DNA of 64,000 bases from Amaranthus tricolor. Its lineage: Eukaryota > Streptophyta > Magnoliopsida > Caryophyllales > Amaranthaceae. The notes below the pieces were generated by a model that saw nothing but the letters and a program-made list of their open reading frames with translations, did no database searches and was not told where the DNA came from. Within the stretch, counting starts at the first letter, position 1, and each line of letters starts with the position of its first letter. The DNA is taken from NCBI RefSeq assembly GCF_026212465.1, contig NC_080049.1, positions 1,867,460 to 1,931,459 on the forward strand. Direction: 5' to 3'. A program made the translations under genes and the position numbers. This document shows, one piece after another, positions 24,878 to 35,680 of this stretch.

Positions 24878-25485
24878 TGCAGTGGAGAGAAAAACTTTAT
24901 TACTAAAAGAAACCCAAAATACAAATATTGGCTAGATTATAGAAAATAAGAGTTTATAAATTACTCCAATACATAAAACCTTAGCTAAAATAGATTTTTT
25001 TGGGATGATGCAAAACTAATGCCCAAGACTCCTTTTATAAGGTGAAGAATAACAAGCCTTTGTTATTCTTCCGATGTGGGATAATGATAAACATTAATCT
25101 TCCAATGTGGGATAATGAAAAACATTAATCTTCCAATGTGGGATAATGACAAACATCAATCTTCCAATGTAAGGTTATGTCTTGAATCCCACATTGGAAG
25201 ATTGATGTTTGTCATTATCCCACATTGAAAGATTAATGTTTTTCATTATCCCACATTGGAAGATTAATGTTTATCATTATCCCACATCGGAAGAATAACA
25301 AAGGCTTATTATTCTTCTCCTTATAAAAGGAGTCTTGGGCATTAGTTTTGCATCATTCCAAAAAAATTTGTTTTAGCTAAGGTTTTCTCTATTGGAGTAA
25401 TTTATAAACTCCTAATTTCTATAATCTAGCCAATATTTGTATTTTGGGTTTTCTCTAATAATAAAATTTTACACTTTTTTTCTTA
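24878..25485. repeat. 600-bp hairpin 2, near-copy of hairpin 1
   Basis: Same structure as the hairpin at 23328-23918, centred near 25182, with a few substitutions. It lacks the extra U5-like flank found left of hairpin 1. Confidence 0.82.
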
Positions 25486-25551
25486 CATCAATTATAAGAA
25501 TAATAATTAAAACAAAAATAATAATTTAATAATAATAATAATAACAACCAC

Positions 25552-25598
<47 letters not shown>

Positions 25599-25732
25599 TA
25601 CAAGTCGCACAAAACGTGCGACTGTCAGTCGCACGTTTTGTGCGACTGGTTTGTGCGACTGTCAGTCGCACGTTTTGTGCGACTGGTATTTTTTTTTTTA
25701 ATTTTTTTTATTATTATTATTTTTATTATTAA

Positions 25733-25778
<46 letters not shown>

Positions 25779-25815
25779 AACCGTAATAATAATAACCGTT
25801 ATAATAATAATAATC

Positions 25816-25857
<42 letters not shown>

Positions 25858-26164
25858 TAAATAAGAATAATTAAAAAAAATTAAAAAAAAAATGAAAATG
25901 AAAAGTTATTAACTCAATGGCAAATTTGTAAATTTTTAAAGATCAGGGGCAAATTCGTAATTTTATTAGGAGGGGGGTGGCGATAAAATGAAAAGGGTGG
26001 CGACAAATAAGAATCGGGAAATTATAAGGGTGAGGGGTTTGTTATCATTTCTGGTTGTGAATTGTGATTGTCAGATCCCAAAGACTTTGGGGGGGGGGGG
26101 GTGTTGGACATTCTGAAGACCCCAAAACTTAAGTAGTGTTTCTTTTTTATTTTCCAGCTATATA

Positions 26165-26366
26165 TATATATAGACCCTTAGGGTTCAGATTCGGGTCTGG
26201 ATCTAAAAAATTAAAAGGGTCCAGGTCCGGGTCTGGCCAGACCCGTCCCATGGCCATCCCTAGTAATAAATATGAACTTTCCCTCTATTTTTGTGCCTTT
26301 AGTAGGCCTAGTATTTTCGGCAATTGCAATGGCGTCTTTATATATTTATGTTCAAAAAAATAAGAT
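26165..26366. repeat. GACCCTTAGGG repeat, copy 1
   Basis: Shared nearly base for base with 44833-45033: 'TTCGGGTCTGGATCTAAAAAATTAAAAGGGTCCAGG', 'GGCCATCCCTAGTAATAA', 'TTTAGTAGGCCTAGTATTTT'. The TAGGGATGGCCA complement looks like a hAT-MITE end followed by shared flanking DNA. No gene seen between 26015 and 26846. A run of eleven G lies at about 26090. Confidence 0.7.
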
Positions 26367-26846
26367 TGTTTAGATTTTCGGGTTCAAATATAATTTTTTA
26401 AGACTTAGACTTTAATCATAACATAGATGTCTCTTTAGTGGAATGGTATACCGCGCGATTTCTTATGAACATAAACGAAAGAACCCTTACTTTAAATGCA
26501 TGTGGAAACATGACGACATAGGAGTACGTGTTACTTTTTTGATCTAACTAAATAGAAAAATATAAATAAATATTTACATCGGATATTTAAATATGTATAT
26601 TTGATCTAACTAATCAGAATTAGTTACCAAAATCATTAAATATCAAATCGTCAAATCTATTTTAATGACTTTTAGCTCTAGTCCCTAAGTCTCACCTAAC
26701 TAACAATTAATTTTGTGTACCATTAAAATTACTACGATCTAATTTTACCCAAAATGCGCAAAATCCCCACAGCCGCAGGTTCGTTCCATTTTATCTATGC
26801 TTCAAAATATAAGACCACCAATCACAAAACAAACCGTTCAAATACA

Positions 26847-27887
26847 ATGGAAGAAGAAGCCAAATCATTCCTCAAAACATACTCGCTCATATTTACATCT
26901 CTTTCTTATTCTTATTTCATCGTCTCCAAAATCCCACCTGGAAAATTCAGATTATTTTCTCTCTTACCAATCTTCACTCTATTTACCATTTTACCCTTTT
27001 CTTTCTCCTCTGTTCTTCTTGCAGGAATCACTGCTCTTTTCATCACTTGGCTTGGAAACTTCAAGCTTCTTCTATATGCTTTCAATCATGGCCCTTTATC
27101 AAATCATCAGCCCATCAAAAATCTATCATTTCTTCAATTTTTACTAATTTCAGCTTTTCCCATCAAAATTAAAGACCCATTTACCCGAATCCGAAAACCC
27201 ACTTCCAAATTTTTGCCCTTAAATTTCTGGTCTGAAACCCTAATTTTCTCCATTTTTGTGGGTATTTGTGATTTTTATAAACAAAATTTAAATCATGGGT
27301 TGATTTTTGTGATTTATTGTTGTATGTTGTATTTATTCATTGACATTATTATGAGTGTTAGTAATACAATTGTGGGGTCCATTATGGGTTTTGAGCTATT
27401 TCCACCGTCAGATGAGCCTTATTTATCATCATCTATCAGTGATTTTTGGGGAAGAAGATGGAACCTCATGGTAACAGATATACTGCGTCACACTGTGTAT
27501 AAACCCACAAGGGTATTTTTATCCAATTATATAGGCCGAGATTGGGCTTCTGTTATTTCTGTGATAGCGGCGTTTGTGGTATCTGGGCTAATGCATGAGC
27601 TGATTTTTTATTATATGGCACGTGTGAGTCCCTCGTGGGAAGTTACTTGGTTTTTTGTGTTACATGGGCTTTGTGTGGTTTTGGAGTTTTGTTTGAAAAA
27701 GGTTTTGGGCCGGAAATTGGGCCTACATTGGGTTATTACTGGCCCGTTGACTGTTGGGTTTGTGATGGGCACTGGATATTTGTGGTTCTTTCCACCACTT
27801 GTTATGAACAAAGTCGATGTAAGAGCTATTGAGGAGGCTATGACTTTGTATGAGTTTATTAAGGGGAAATTAAAAAAAATGTTATAA
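26847..27887 (+). CDS. MBOAT acyltransferase, wax synthase / acyl-CoA:sterol acyltransferase-like
   Basis: Single-exon gene, 346 aa. The family moves a fatty acyl group from acyl-CoA to a long-chain alcohol (wax ester) or sterol in the ER membrane. I chose the ATG at 26847 (MEEEAKSFLK), as family members start with a short acidic N-terminus before the first membrane helix; an ATG at 26754 would add 31 residues with no family character. Several hydrophobic helices are evident (about 10-30, 40-75, 130-175, 235-260, 265-280, 295-320). The MBOAT motif FWGRRWN lies at 200-206 and the putative catalytic His at 250 in SGLMHE. Length and motif order are normal for the plant wax synthase domain. The nearest genes are transposon-derived, so there is no functional neighbourhood. 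Substrate (alcohol or sterol) cannot be told from sequence. Confidence 0.9.
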   Translation: MEEEAKSFLKTYSLIFTSLSYSYFIVSKIPPGKFRLFSLLPIFTLFTILPFSFSSVLLAGITALFITWLGNFKLLLYAFNHGPLSNHQPIKNLSFLQFLLISAFPIKIKDPFTRIRKPTSKFLPLNFWSETLIFSIFVGICDFYKQNLNHGLIFVIYCCMLYLFIDIIMSVSNTIVGSIMGFELFPPSDEPYLSSSISDFWGRRWNLMVTDILRHTVYKPTRVFLSNYIGRDWASVISVIAAFVVSGLMHELIFYYMARVSPSWEVTWFFVLHGLCVVLEFCLKKVLGRKLGLHWVITGPLTVGFVMGTGYLWFFPPLVMNKVDVRAIEEAMTLYEFIKGKLKKML

Positions 27888-29555
27888 TATGAAATTGTAA
27901 TTCTTTTGATATTTATTAAAATTTTGTAATCAATTTCGATTATATTTTACTTTAAAAATATTGTTTAAAATTTTAACCTACCTTTTAAAATTTTATTTGG
28001 TTTTATATTTGGTTACTCAGTGAAAAACTTTTAAGATTTACTGATCTTCACTAAATCGATGCTTCTTGATTCTGATATATCAATCATCAAAGAATTGATT
28101 TAAGATAATTGTTAATATTGTAAACAAGAAAAATATACTCTAGTTTATCAAAGATCATAAAATTATGGGAAAATAATAACATTGACTTTAAGGGAAAATA
28201 AAAATGATAATTGTTAATATGTTAATTGTAATATTGAAGAATAAATTATGGTATAAAAATATATTAATGTGTAATTTGATAATAAATTTTTAATTTAATA
28301 CTATGGTAGGTGATAAAATTTTAAAAAATTATCGTGAATAATACAATATTTTGTTAATTTTTCTATAATATTACCAACTATTGATTAACCATGAATAATA
28401 CCAACTTAGAGGGGTATTGTTCTAAAATAATACCAACTTTAGTTTATTAGCTAATATACTAATTTTTTTTGTCTTATAATCACCTATAGTTTGATTTTTA
28501 ACATGGTAGAAATTTTCTAGGAAAACACCCCTTTAAGTTGGTATTATTCATGGTTAATCAATACTTGGTATTATTATAGAGAAATTAACACAAAATTATA
28601 TTATTCACCAGAATTTTTCCATAAAATTTGCTAAATATGATAGGTAATAAAATTAATACTTAATTAAAAATTGAAATTAAACTTTTAACGAAATTTTCCA
28701 TTTTAATTGATTTATATTTTCATTAACAAAATGCAATGATTTTTCAAGATCCGGTAATTATAATTTTAATATATCAATTAGAAATAGTTTTAATATATCA
28801 ATTAGAAATAGTATCTTAAAGAGACCGTTTCTATTCATCAATATTACGTACTACTTATAATGATATACTACTAGTATAGAGTTCTTGCATGCCATACATT
28901 TGGTAATTTTACTATTTTAGATAAATTTCCAATTTGGTGTGCATTTGCTACATTTGGGCTAAGGGAGAAGAAAACAGTACAGTAGGTGTATGTGTATTTT
29001 TAGAAATTGACTTCTAGAAAGACAAATATTAGTAGATAACATTTAATTACTATTTGAATTTAATTTTATCGTTCTTAAATAACACTCAACGGGCGTCCAA
29101 ATTTTTGTTAGAAAAATCAACAAAAATTGAAAAGTATACAAATATAATCATTTTTGTTTGAGGATATGATATAGGTAGGGATTTATTTATTTATTTCTAT
29201 TGATGTCAAAAATTGAACTTCTGTGCTAAAGGTAAAACAAAAAGCATTAAACACCTATAATAATAATAATAATAATAATAGTAATAATAGTAATACTTAG
29301 TCACATGTGTTTTAATACTACCTTTCAAGTATCTTGGTGTTCCCCAATCCTCTAAACATTTATCATGGCATGACTGTGTTTAGTTAGTGGATAGAATGAC
29401 AAGTAGAATCCGATCCGTTCATGCCGGGCCACATATCTATCATATATATATTTCAGTCCTCCTGAGTATTTCTTCTTATTTGGTGCCAAATTTTTATTCA
29501 CCCTGAGAGATTAATTTTTTAACCAAATTATTTCAGTTTGTAGATTTTTTTAGTT
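27888..29555. other. AT-rich intergenic DNA downstream of the acyltransferase
   Basis: No gene seen. It holds the foldback element described separately and a (TAA)n run near 29258-29290 with TAG interruptions. Confidence 0.5.
28309..28634. mobile_element. foldback MITE with about 100-bp arms
   Basis: The left arm near 28320-28422 and right arm near 28528-28634 are inverted repeats. TATTGATTAACCATGAATAA at 28379-28398 has its complement at 28544-28565, and homology continues outward through TTAATTT.TCTATAATA. Only about 100 bp separates the arms. The superfamily and target duplication could not be fixed. Confidence 0.65.
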
Positions 29556-29559
29556 TGGC

Positions 29560-30060
29560 ATCAGTGAGAGTGATAGGCCTGAAAATGTTGAATGGTCAAG
29601 GATTTGCAAACCAAAATAGTTTGGTGAATTGGGTATTAGAGGTCTTGGGCTTTGGAATACCGTGGCTATTGGTAAACAGGTGTGGCATATTGGTGTTATG
29701 CATGAATCGCTTTGAATCAAATGGATCCATAGAGTCTATACTAAAGACATGCTTGTGTAAGATTGGCGTTCTGCTGAAGATTTGTTCTATCTGTGACCTG
29801 GAACCGGAAATAACAGAGCACTTATTTTTTCTTTGCCACTTTAGTAGTAGTTGCATTCAGAGGGTCGTGACTTGAAATTTGTGTCCAAATCAGATCTTTA
29901 AGGACCATGAACCATCAGAAATGGAAGATATCCAAGCAGAAGAAGCAACTGATCTTCTCTACCATTGCATATATGATTTGGAAAGTTCGTAATGAAGCCA
30001 TTTGGCTTGAGTCTGTCTCTTCAGTAGATAGTCATTGCTAAAGTCCAACAGGACATTAGC
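29560..30060 (+). pseudogene. LINE / non-LTR retrotransposon fragment (RT zinc-binding region)
   Basis: Across shifting plus-strand frames it reads EWSRICKPK..GIRGLGLWNTVAIGKQVW, then IKWIHRVYTK, CSICDLEPEITEHLFFLC, and further on IWKVRNEAIW. This is the order of the zf-RVT zinc-binding domain downstream of plant LINE reverse transcriptases, with its C-x2-C...H-x4-C pattern. Stops and at least two frameshifts break it. No upstream RT palm or endonuclease is present, so it is a 5'-truncated, dead copy. Confidence 0.75.
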
Positions 30061-30168
30061 CATAGGAGTAATATATATAGGCTTGCTAATGCTTTTTAAT
30101 CTTTTCTGCATTTTTGAGATATATTTACCATTGGTAAGTTTCTGGAAGCGTTTGTTCAGTTGTATAGG

Positions 30169-30236
30169 AAAAGTGAGGTGAGGATACCCTTCTTCGAAGG
30201 TAAAAAGTGAGGTGAGGATACCCTTCTTCGAAGGTA
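30169..30236. repeat. 34-bp tandem duplication
   Basis: Two perfect copies of a 34-bp unit (AAAAGTGAGGTGAGGATACC plus CTTCTTCGAAGGTA) at 30169-30202 and 30203-30236, just left of the hAT element. Confidence 0.95.
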
Positions 30237-30281
30237 AGCCTCATTTTTAGAGTGATGTATATATAGGGACTTAGGTGCCAT

Positions 30282-33200
30282 TAGACCTGTCAAATATGAA
30301 CCCGACCCGCTAAACCCAAAAAACCCGACCCGCAAAAAGCGGGTTTTGAACAAATATTTTTAAAAAGTGACCCGTTTAACCCGCTTTTTTAAACCCGCAA
30401 AAAATGGGTCAAAAACGGGTCGGGTCGGGTCTGACCCGTCGGGTTTAACCCTTAAAATTTAAAAATTAAAAGAGGAAAGAAAGGCGCTTCATTCATTTCA
30501 TCCAGCCGGCCCTAATCTGCGTTGTTCTTCATCCTCACAAGTCACACCTCACTCCTCAGGCGATCGTTCCTTCTTCAGAGTTCTTCTTCATCCTCAGTCA
30601 TCATCTCCGTTCCCAGTCATCATCAGCCCTAAATCTATGGGACGTCGAGCTTCAAGTAGTAGCCGCCGCCGCCCTCCGTTCCCACGAAAAGGGTGTTCAG
30701 ACTGTTCACCATCACCTCTTGGACAATTCTTTTCTTCTTCATCATCTCCCACTCCTCAAGAAGGTAATTTGAAGTACCAATTTCATTTGTTTACTTGTTG
30801 ATTTGTAGTTAATTTTAGTTTGCGTATTCGGATTCTGGCAATTTCAGTATGAATCGCTGTTTTCTTCGAATTCCTCGCGAATTTCTGGGCGTGTAGGTTC
30901 CAATTTCTTCGAGGTTTTAACAATGTCGAAGAAATTGTTTAAATTTAATTATATTTTGGTGCTTGGTTTTTGTTGTTTGATAATAGTCTCTGTATTTTCT
31001 GGATTGTTGTTTGTTGTTTGCTTAAATTTAATTGTTGTTTGTTTAAATTTCATTGTCTGCTTTTTAAGTTGTTCTGGATTGTTCTGGAATCTGGATTGTT
31101 CTTGATTATTGCTCTGCTTTTCAAGTTTAAAGTTTGGAATTTGGATTGTTCTTGGATTGTCCATTGTCTCCCTAGAGTGCTTTTCCGAAATGGCCCTAGC
31201 AAGATCAAGCATTTTCCAAGCTAAGTCCAAGTCAGACTCCTCCTCTTCCTCTGCTTCAGCAAGTTCCTCTGTATCGCTTTCCTCGTTTCCATCTCCCTCA
31301 TCCTTGTTGTTAGCTATCATTAAAGAGAAAATTCCATCAGGAAAATACTGCCAAAATAATAGTGAGAAAATTTGCAGTTAATGATATGTCTTCACATAAC
31401 TTTTGTTCAAAAATGTTGTTAAAGCCTCCTAATAATAGAAACATGAACATGTGTTGATAAAATTAATGGGATATATTATAAGATCGATTATAGAAAAACA
31501 ATAATGGAGTTTATATTATCAATGAGGACAAGTTGAAAGGAAGTTCAATAAATGTTGAAAACTTCTGCTAAACAATTAAAATTGATCAACATCTGCATAA
31601 ATCAAACTTCAAAGGCAAATGATGACACTTTTAGACCCAAATGCTAATATAATGAACCTGTAATCTACATTGTTTTGTAGGAGTTGAGCCAAATGATGAT
31701 AGTAACAATCCTGGAACAGATGGAAGTTATGGAACAGATGTTGAGACTCCTAACATTGGGCAAGAAGCTACTCCAACATTCGGAACTCGCAAGAGAAAAT
31801 GGACATCAGATTGTTGGGACCATTACAATACTTTCGATGGTGATGAATTCGCTGATAAGAGGCCAAGAGCTTACTGTAAGTATTGTAATAAAGGACCTAT
31901 CTTTGCCGACTCAATGTATGGTACTACTAATTTTAGACGTCACACTGAATCTTGTCAAGCTCGTGATAATTGTGATATTCGTCAAATGCTCTTAGATAAA
32001 AAAGCTAAGCCTGTTTTGAAATACAATCCTATTGAGTACAAACAAAAGGTTGCTTTGGCTATCATTAGGCATGGATATAGTTACACTTTTGCTGAGCATG
32101 AAGGGAATAGGGATATCCATACATATTTAAATGAAAATTGTAAACCAATATGTCGAAATACAGCTAGGAATTGGACTATTAAAATTCATCAAAGGGAGAG
32201 AAAACAATTAAAAAAGGCATTACATGTTATCCCTGGAAAGATTTGCTTGACATCGGATATGTGGTCCTCAATTGTTGGTCAAGGATACCTTTCTTTAACT
32301 GCTCATTACATAGATGAGAATTGGAAGTTGCACAACAAGATACTTAATTTCTGTCATGTTCCTCCTCCTCATAATGCTCAAGTGTTACATGATACTATTC
32401 TTGATAATCTGAAAAAATGGGGAATACATAAGAAAATATTTTCCATTACTTTAGATAATGCTAGATGCAATGATAATATGCAAGACTTGTTGGCAGATAG
32501 TCTTTCTGTTTTTGGTAGCTTGCCATGTGATGGTGAATATTTTCATGTTCGTTGTGGTGCTCATGTGTTGAACTTGATTGTTCAAGATGGATTGAAATGT
32601 GTTAGTGATTCTTTGAGTAAAATTAGGCAATTGGTTAGACATTGGACTTCTTCGGAAGCTAGGAAAATGAAATTTGCTGAATGTGTTTCTGGAGTTGGTT
32701 TGGATTGTTCTACAGGTCTTTTGTTGGATTGTCCAACGAGGTGGAATTCTACATTCATGATGATTCAAAGGGCTTTGGTATACAAAGTTGTTTTCTCTAG
32801 GTTAGGAAGATCGGATACATCAACTTCTACTTTAACTGAGGAAGAATGGTCTAGACTTGCAAAAATTTGTGATCTACTTAGGCCATTTGACCTTATTACC
32901 AAGCAATTTTCGGGAAGGAATTATCCAACAGCAAACTTGTATTTGATGAATGTCTGGTCAATTGAGTCTCTCATATTGAGTTATTGTAATATTGAGGATG
33001 AGTCGATAAGCAATATGGCGAAGGGCATGAAGGCTAAATTTGATAAGTATTGGGAAAACTATAGCATGATTCTTTCCATGGCTGCCATTTTAGATCCTCG
33101 CTTAAAACTTCAATATGTGAAGTTTTGTTTTGTGCAATTAGATGGTAGAAGTGCTGAATATAAGACTGAGAAAGTGAAAGAAAGTCTCTTCAAGCTATTT

Positions 33201-34246
33201 GAAGAGTATTCACAAGTTGATAATTCTCCCCTTGATTGTACTAGAGTTGGAAGCGGGAATGCAAGTCTTACTGTAAGTTTTCATTCTTAACCTTTTGATA
33301 TTATGTTGTACTTAAATTTGTTATTCAATAATTATTAATAGAAGTTCTCTTGTTTTGTAGGCGTTTTCATCTTATGAGAATTCTTCTTCTCAAGGTAGAA
33401 CACAACTAGATGACTACTTAGGTGAGCATAAATTGGATCCTTTGTCGGATTTGGATGTTCTTGGTTGGTGGAAGGATAATGCTAAAAGGTTTCCACAAGT
33501 TGCAAGTATGGCAAGAGATTTGTTAAGTATTCCAATTACTACTGTTGCTTCCGAGTCGAGTTTTAGCTTGGGAAGTAGGATACTAACAAAATGGAGAGCT
33601 TCCTTACTACCGGAGAGTGCCGAGACTTTGGTCACAACCCGAAGTTGGCTATATGGATATGATGTTGAAAATGGTAAATTGTCTTTCTTTTTTTGCATTT
33701 TGAGAAATAAAGAGATTCATAGCTAATTAAATAGTTCGTTTTTTATTTGTGTGAAGATAACAATTCTCTTGAAGACGGTGTTGAAATTCCGATTTTGCGG
33801 GATCCAAACAAAGAACCTCAAGTTATCGGCGTAGAAGAGAGCGGAATTGAAATTCTTGAAGATGATGATTTTTAGTAAATGTTGTCTTAGATTATCAAAT
33901 AGTAGACTATGACCAAGTTTATTAAATTGTAATTGTCATACTTTGTTGAACTAATTTTATTTTCTGTTTCATGCAACTTTTGATATGTACTCTATATAAG
34001 TTACAATTTTATCGTAATAGGTACATACTAAAATATTATCGTAATAGGTACATATTAATATATTATCATTGACGTAAATTATTTTTTCAAAAAAGTGCAA
34101 AACCAGTTGGGTCAACCCGAACCCGACAACTTAGGGTCTTAAACGAGGTAGTCTAAACCCGAAACCGTAATTTTTTAAACCCGTTCAACCCGAACCCGAA
34201 AATATTTTTATACGACCCGACCCGTCCGACCTGTTTGACAGGTCTA
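30282..34246 (+). mobile_element. autonomous-looking hAT transposon, 3965 bp
   Basis: Ends are TAGACCTGTCAAA and its exact inverted complement. Both subterminal regions are dense in GACCCGACCCG/GGGTCGGG words. A perfect 8-bp target duplication GGTGCCAT flanks it (30274-30281 and 34247-34254). It encodes a full four-exon transposase without any stop or frameshift that I can see. Intact TIRs, TSD and gene suggest a young, possibly active element. Confidence 0.93.
30637..33875 (+). CDS. hAT transposase (BED zinc finger, RICESLEEPER-like), 4 exons, 716 aa
   Basis: Cuts and rejoins the element ends. Exons by GT-AG rule and frame: 30637-30763, 31681-33272, 33361-33673, 33757-33875. Exon 1 encodes an Arg/Ser-rich start (MGRRASSSSRRRR). 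A BED-type zinc finger lies at about residues 85-135 (C108, C111, H130, C134). The RNase H-like core has candidate catalytic acids D235 (LTSDMW), D301 (TLDNA) and E638 (ASESSFS), with the hAT C-x2-H motif at 334-337 (RCGAHVLNL). The C-terminal dimerisation region follows (PITTVASESSFSLGSRIL). The tail is acidic (EDDDF). Intron 1 is 917 bp and holds a minus-strand frame that I reject as a gene. No lesion found. Exon 1 and its start are inferred only from frame continuity. Confidence 0.9.
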
Positions 34247-34307
34247 GGTGCCATTGATTGTTTGTAGTGTGTTTGTGAGTGAATGAAATCTTTTTATTGT
34301 TCTAACA

Positions 34308-34337
34308 TAATAATAATAATAATAATAATAATATCAA

Positions 34338-34410
<73 letters not shown>

Positions 34411-34411
34411 T
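34308..34411. repeat. (TAA)n microsatellite
   Basis: About 100 bp of AAT trinucleotides with one ATC interruption, 55 bp right of the hAT element. Confidence 0.95.
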
Positions 34412-35229
34412 TATAATTATTTATTTTTATAAAATGAGATTCTATTTTGTAGGATAAGACTTATAAAATTTTGGTAGGTTTTCGAGCAACAAGTTAAGTA
34501 ACTACACAATTTTGAATACAAAAAACTAGTTTGTGAAATTAGAGTAATTTAAATATTATATACAAGGGCAAAGATCAGAGATACAAAATGTATTTGCTAT
34601 ATAGTATTTTCTTAAATGTAGCTATACTTTTTTCATTGTGTATATTTATATTTTAAAGAATTTACAAAAATTAATTTTTAATTATAAAATAAAAGTTATT
34701 ATTATTAATTTAAACTTATTAATAATATTAATTAAATAAAATAAATATGAATTAAAAAGAAAAATAAAAATAATATTAAAAAAATAGAAAATAGACTGAG
34801 TCAAAATTTATTTTATGTTGCCGTTTTTTTAACTTATACTTTTTTTTTCAAATGAAATTTTAATTCATACATTGAATCAAAAAAAAAATTTATGCCCTTT
34901 TTTTTGTCCGCATCATTAGCAAAAAATTTATTTTATGTTGCCGTTATAAAATTACTACTACAAAAATCTAATTCCCTCTTTTCTCATCATCCTCTTCATT
35001 CTGTACTTTCTCTCTATAAGCAACCTAACCTAAAACTGTGAGACTCCATTTTTATTATTATATTAATATTAATATAATATAATATTAACATTAATAAATC
35101 TCCTTAGAAAAAGCGATTCTTAATTCCTTTTCTTTTGTTTAATTATCTCCACCAAAAAATGACTAATTGATGTTTTACAACATTCAGATTTACCATTAAA
35201 CCTAGCAGGATTGGTTTCAATCAGTCAAT
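34412..35229. other. AT-rich DNA upstream of the topoisomerase I fragment
   Basis: No gene seen. A segment AAAAATTTATTTTATGTTGCCGTT occurs twice (about 34804 and 34920). CTCTCTATAAGCAACC near 35009 could be the TATA region of the TOP1 promoter, with the 5' UTR after it. Confidence 0.4.
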
Positions 35230-35680
35230 CTACCGTTTATTCTTCTCGAAACTAAGGTATACATCTCTTTGTTCTCACCCTTTACCTGGATTATGTTCTA
35301 GGGTTTTTTTTTTTTATCCTGTTTTATGTTCAACGAATTTGATGGATTTGTTGTCTTGATGATGAAATTGGGGTAATGGGTTTGTAATAAAACCGAATTA
35401 ATTTTTTTGGGTAATTGTTATTTGTTGATTCAGCGGTAGTTTTGTGGTTTATGTTTCATATGTACCTCTTTTTGCTATCATTGTTTCATGGTTTTGAATT
35501 CTAGGGTTTGTTTAGGAAGATTGGAAGTTAGTGAGTAATTTGAATTCTGAATTGTGTTGCTTTTTTTTTTGTTGCATTTTTTTTTGTCTGGATTTGTATG
35601 TTTTTATTTGAATGAAAGAAGATTATTTCAAGACTTGAATTGATGTTATTGGATATGGTGGTTTGCCTACATAGCTGGAA

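Larger units (their letters stand above)
22659..26014. mobile_element. composite inverted-repeat element with about 150-bp TIRs (MULE-like?)
   Basis: The ends are inverted repeats of about 150 bp at roughly 95% identity (TTATTTGTCGCCACCC...TTTTCATTTTATCGCCACC at left; complement at 25866-26014). Inside are two similar units joined head to tail: unit A to about 24384, unit B from about 24385. Each has (TTA)n, an AGTCGCAC palindrome, (TTA)n, a 600-bp hairpin, (AAT)n and another AGTCGCAC palindrome. Unit A's right TIR is truncated at the junction (GGCAAATTTGTA). AAATTATA occurs outside both ends (22646-22653 and 26019-26026) and may be the target duplication. Long TIRs without a transposase suggest a non-autonomous Mutator-like element; this is inference. 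Confidence 0.7.

Noticed and set aside
22799..25874. Poly-Asn, poly-Ile and poly-Leu frames in the (TTA)n tracts
   Set aside because: Trinucleotide-repeat artefacts inside a palindromic repeat element; no domain and no start context.
22659..26014. CRISPR-like array of AGTCGCAC repeats
   Set aside because: Plant nuclear context, repeats paired as palindromes with simple-sequence spacers, no cas genes.
26430..26475. Possible tRNA A-box (TTTAGTGGAATGGTATACC)
   Set aside because: No B-box (GGTTCGANTCC) at the right spacing and no acceptor-stem pairing.
29555..29875. 106-codon frame as an intact gene
   Set aside because: Only part follows the zf-RVT domain, and the flanking parts of the same domain lie in other frames with stops, so it is a LINE relic.
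30949..31320. Minus-strand frame of 123 codons, Glu- and Asn-rich
   Set aside because: Lies wholly within intron 1 of the hAT transposase and is low-complexity; no independent support.
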